A stretch of DNA of 34,020 nt from Rusavskia elegans (Eukaryota > Ascomycota > Lecanoromycetes > Teloschistales > Teloschistaceae), in contig SAUG01000204.1 in the NCBI GenBank assembly GCA_011316305.1, positions 1-34,020 on the forward strand, in the 5' to 3' direction. Below, piece by piece: positions 33,954 through 34,020 of this stretch. Every line of letters begins with the position of its first letter. The first letter of the stretch is position 1. The notes below the pieces were generated by a model, which made no database searches, was not told where the DNA came from, and saw only the letters and a list, made by a program, of their open reading frames with translations. The position numbers and the translations under genes are program-made.

Positions 33954-34020
33954 TAGGGTTAGGGTTAGGGTTAGGGGTTAGGGTTAGGGTTAGGGTTAGG
34001 GTTAGGGTTAGGGTTAGGGT
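33954..34020 (+). repeat. telomere repeat (TTAGGG)n
   Basis: About eleven units of TTAGGG run to the end of the window, with one variant TTAGGGG near 33971-33977. The G-rich strand runs 5' to 3' toward the window end, as it must at a right chromosome end. The telomere abuts the degraded repeat at 33953 without any unique sequence between. Confidence 0.98.

Noticed and set aside
1..34020. tRNA, rRNA or CRISPR features
   Set aside because: No cloverleaf-like conserved tRNA boxes, no rRNA sequence and no spaced palindromic repeats with unique spacers were seen. The regular repeats found are tandem repeats without spacers, and the window is fungal.

Overview
The window is the right-hand end of a chromosome from a filamentous ascomycete (Pezizomycotina). 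The last ~67 bases are (TTAGGG)n running toward the end. The genes have short GT-AG introns with CTAAC/CTGAC-type branch sites. The flanking DNA carries the mark of repeat-induced point mutation (RIP): CA and TG dinucleotides are almost absent, TA is in great excess, and Trp/Gln codons have become stops. The exact genus cannot be told from the sequence.

There are three compartments. (1) Bases 1 to ~7270 are an AT-rich, RIP-destroyed transposon graveyard. It holds a Ty3/gypsy chromodomain pol end with its LTR, facing an inverted LTR copy (3079-4290), and a minus-strand gag and aspartic-protease relic (4310-6325). (2) From ~7300 to 19680 lies a gene island of normal composition. It holds an intact NLR-type receptor (NACHT plus ankyrin, 1256 aa, one intron), a small secreted six-cysteine protein whose start is hidden behind a 15-base first exon, and a divergent pair made of an ankyrin protein and a 207-aa conserved-looking protein of unknown function. 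Between them are three broken genes: an F-box-like gene, a secreted metallopeptidase-like gene and an O-methyltransferase. At the right edge is the 3' end of an unknown minus-strand gene whose 5' part is missing. (3) From 19681 to 33953 is a RIP-destroyed subtelomeric unit. It carries an unidentified plus-strand coding relic, then a relic of a SNF2-family helicase (motifs I, II, III and VI still legible) that reads toward the telomere, and several tandem repeat families (99, 184 and 315 bp). The telomere closes it.

The most notable structures are the telomere-linked SNF2-type helicase relic with an in-frame 33-codon repeat block just before its DExx box, and a telomere-like GGGTCAGGGTTAGG at 19662-19675, exactly where the broken gene meets the subtelomeric unit. 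Together they suggest that a chromosome end once lay at ~19.67 kb, was capped by telomere repeat, and later gained the helicase unit. The intact genes (NLR, secreted protein, ankyrin pair) are typical of fast-evolving accessory regions. The neighbouring decayed genes show what RIP leakage and drift do there.
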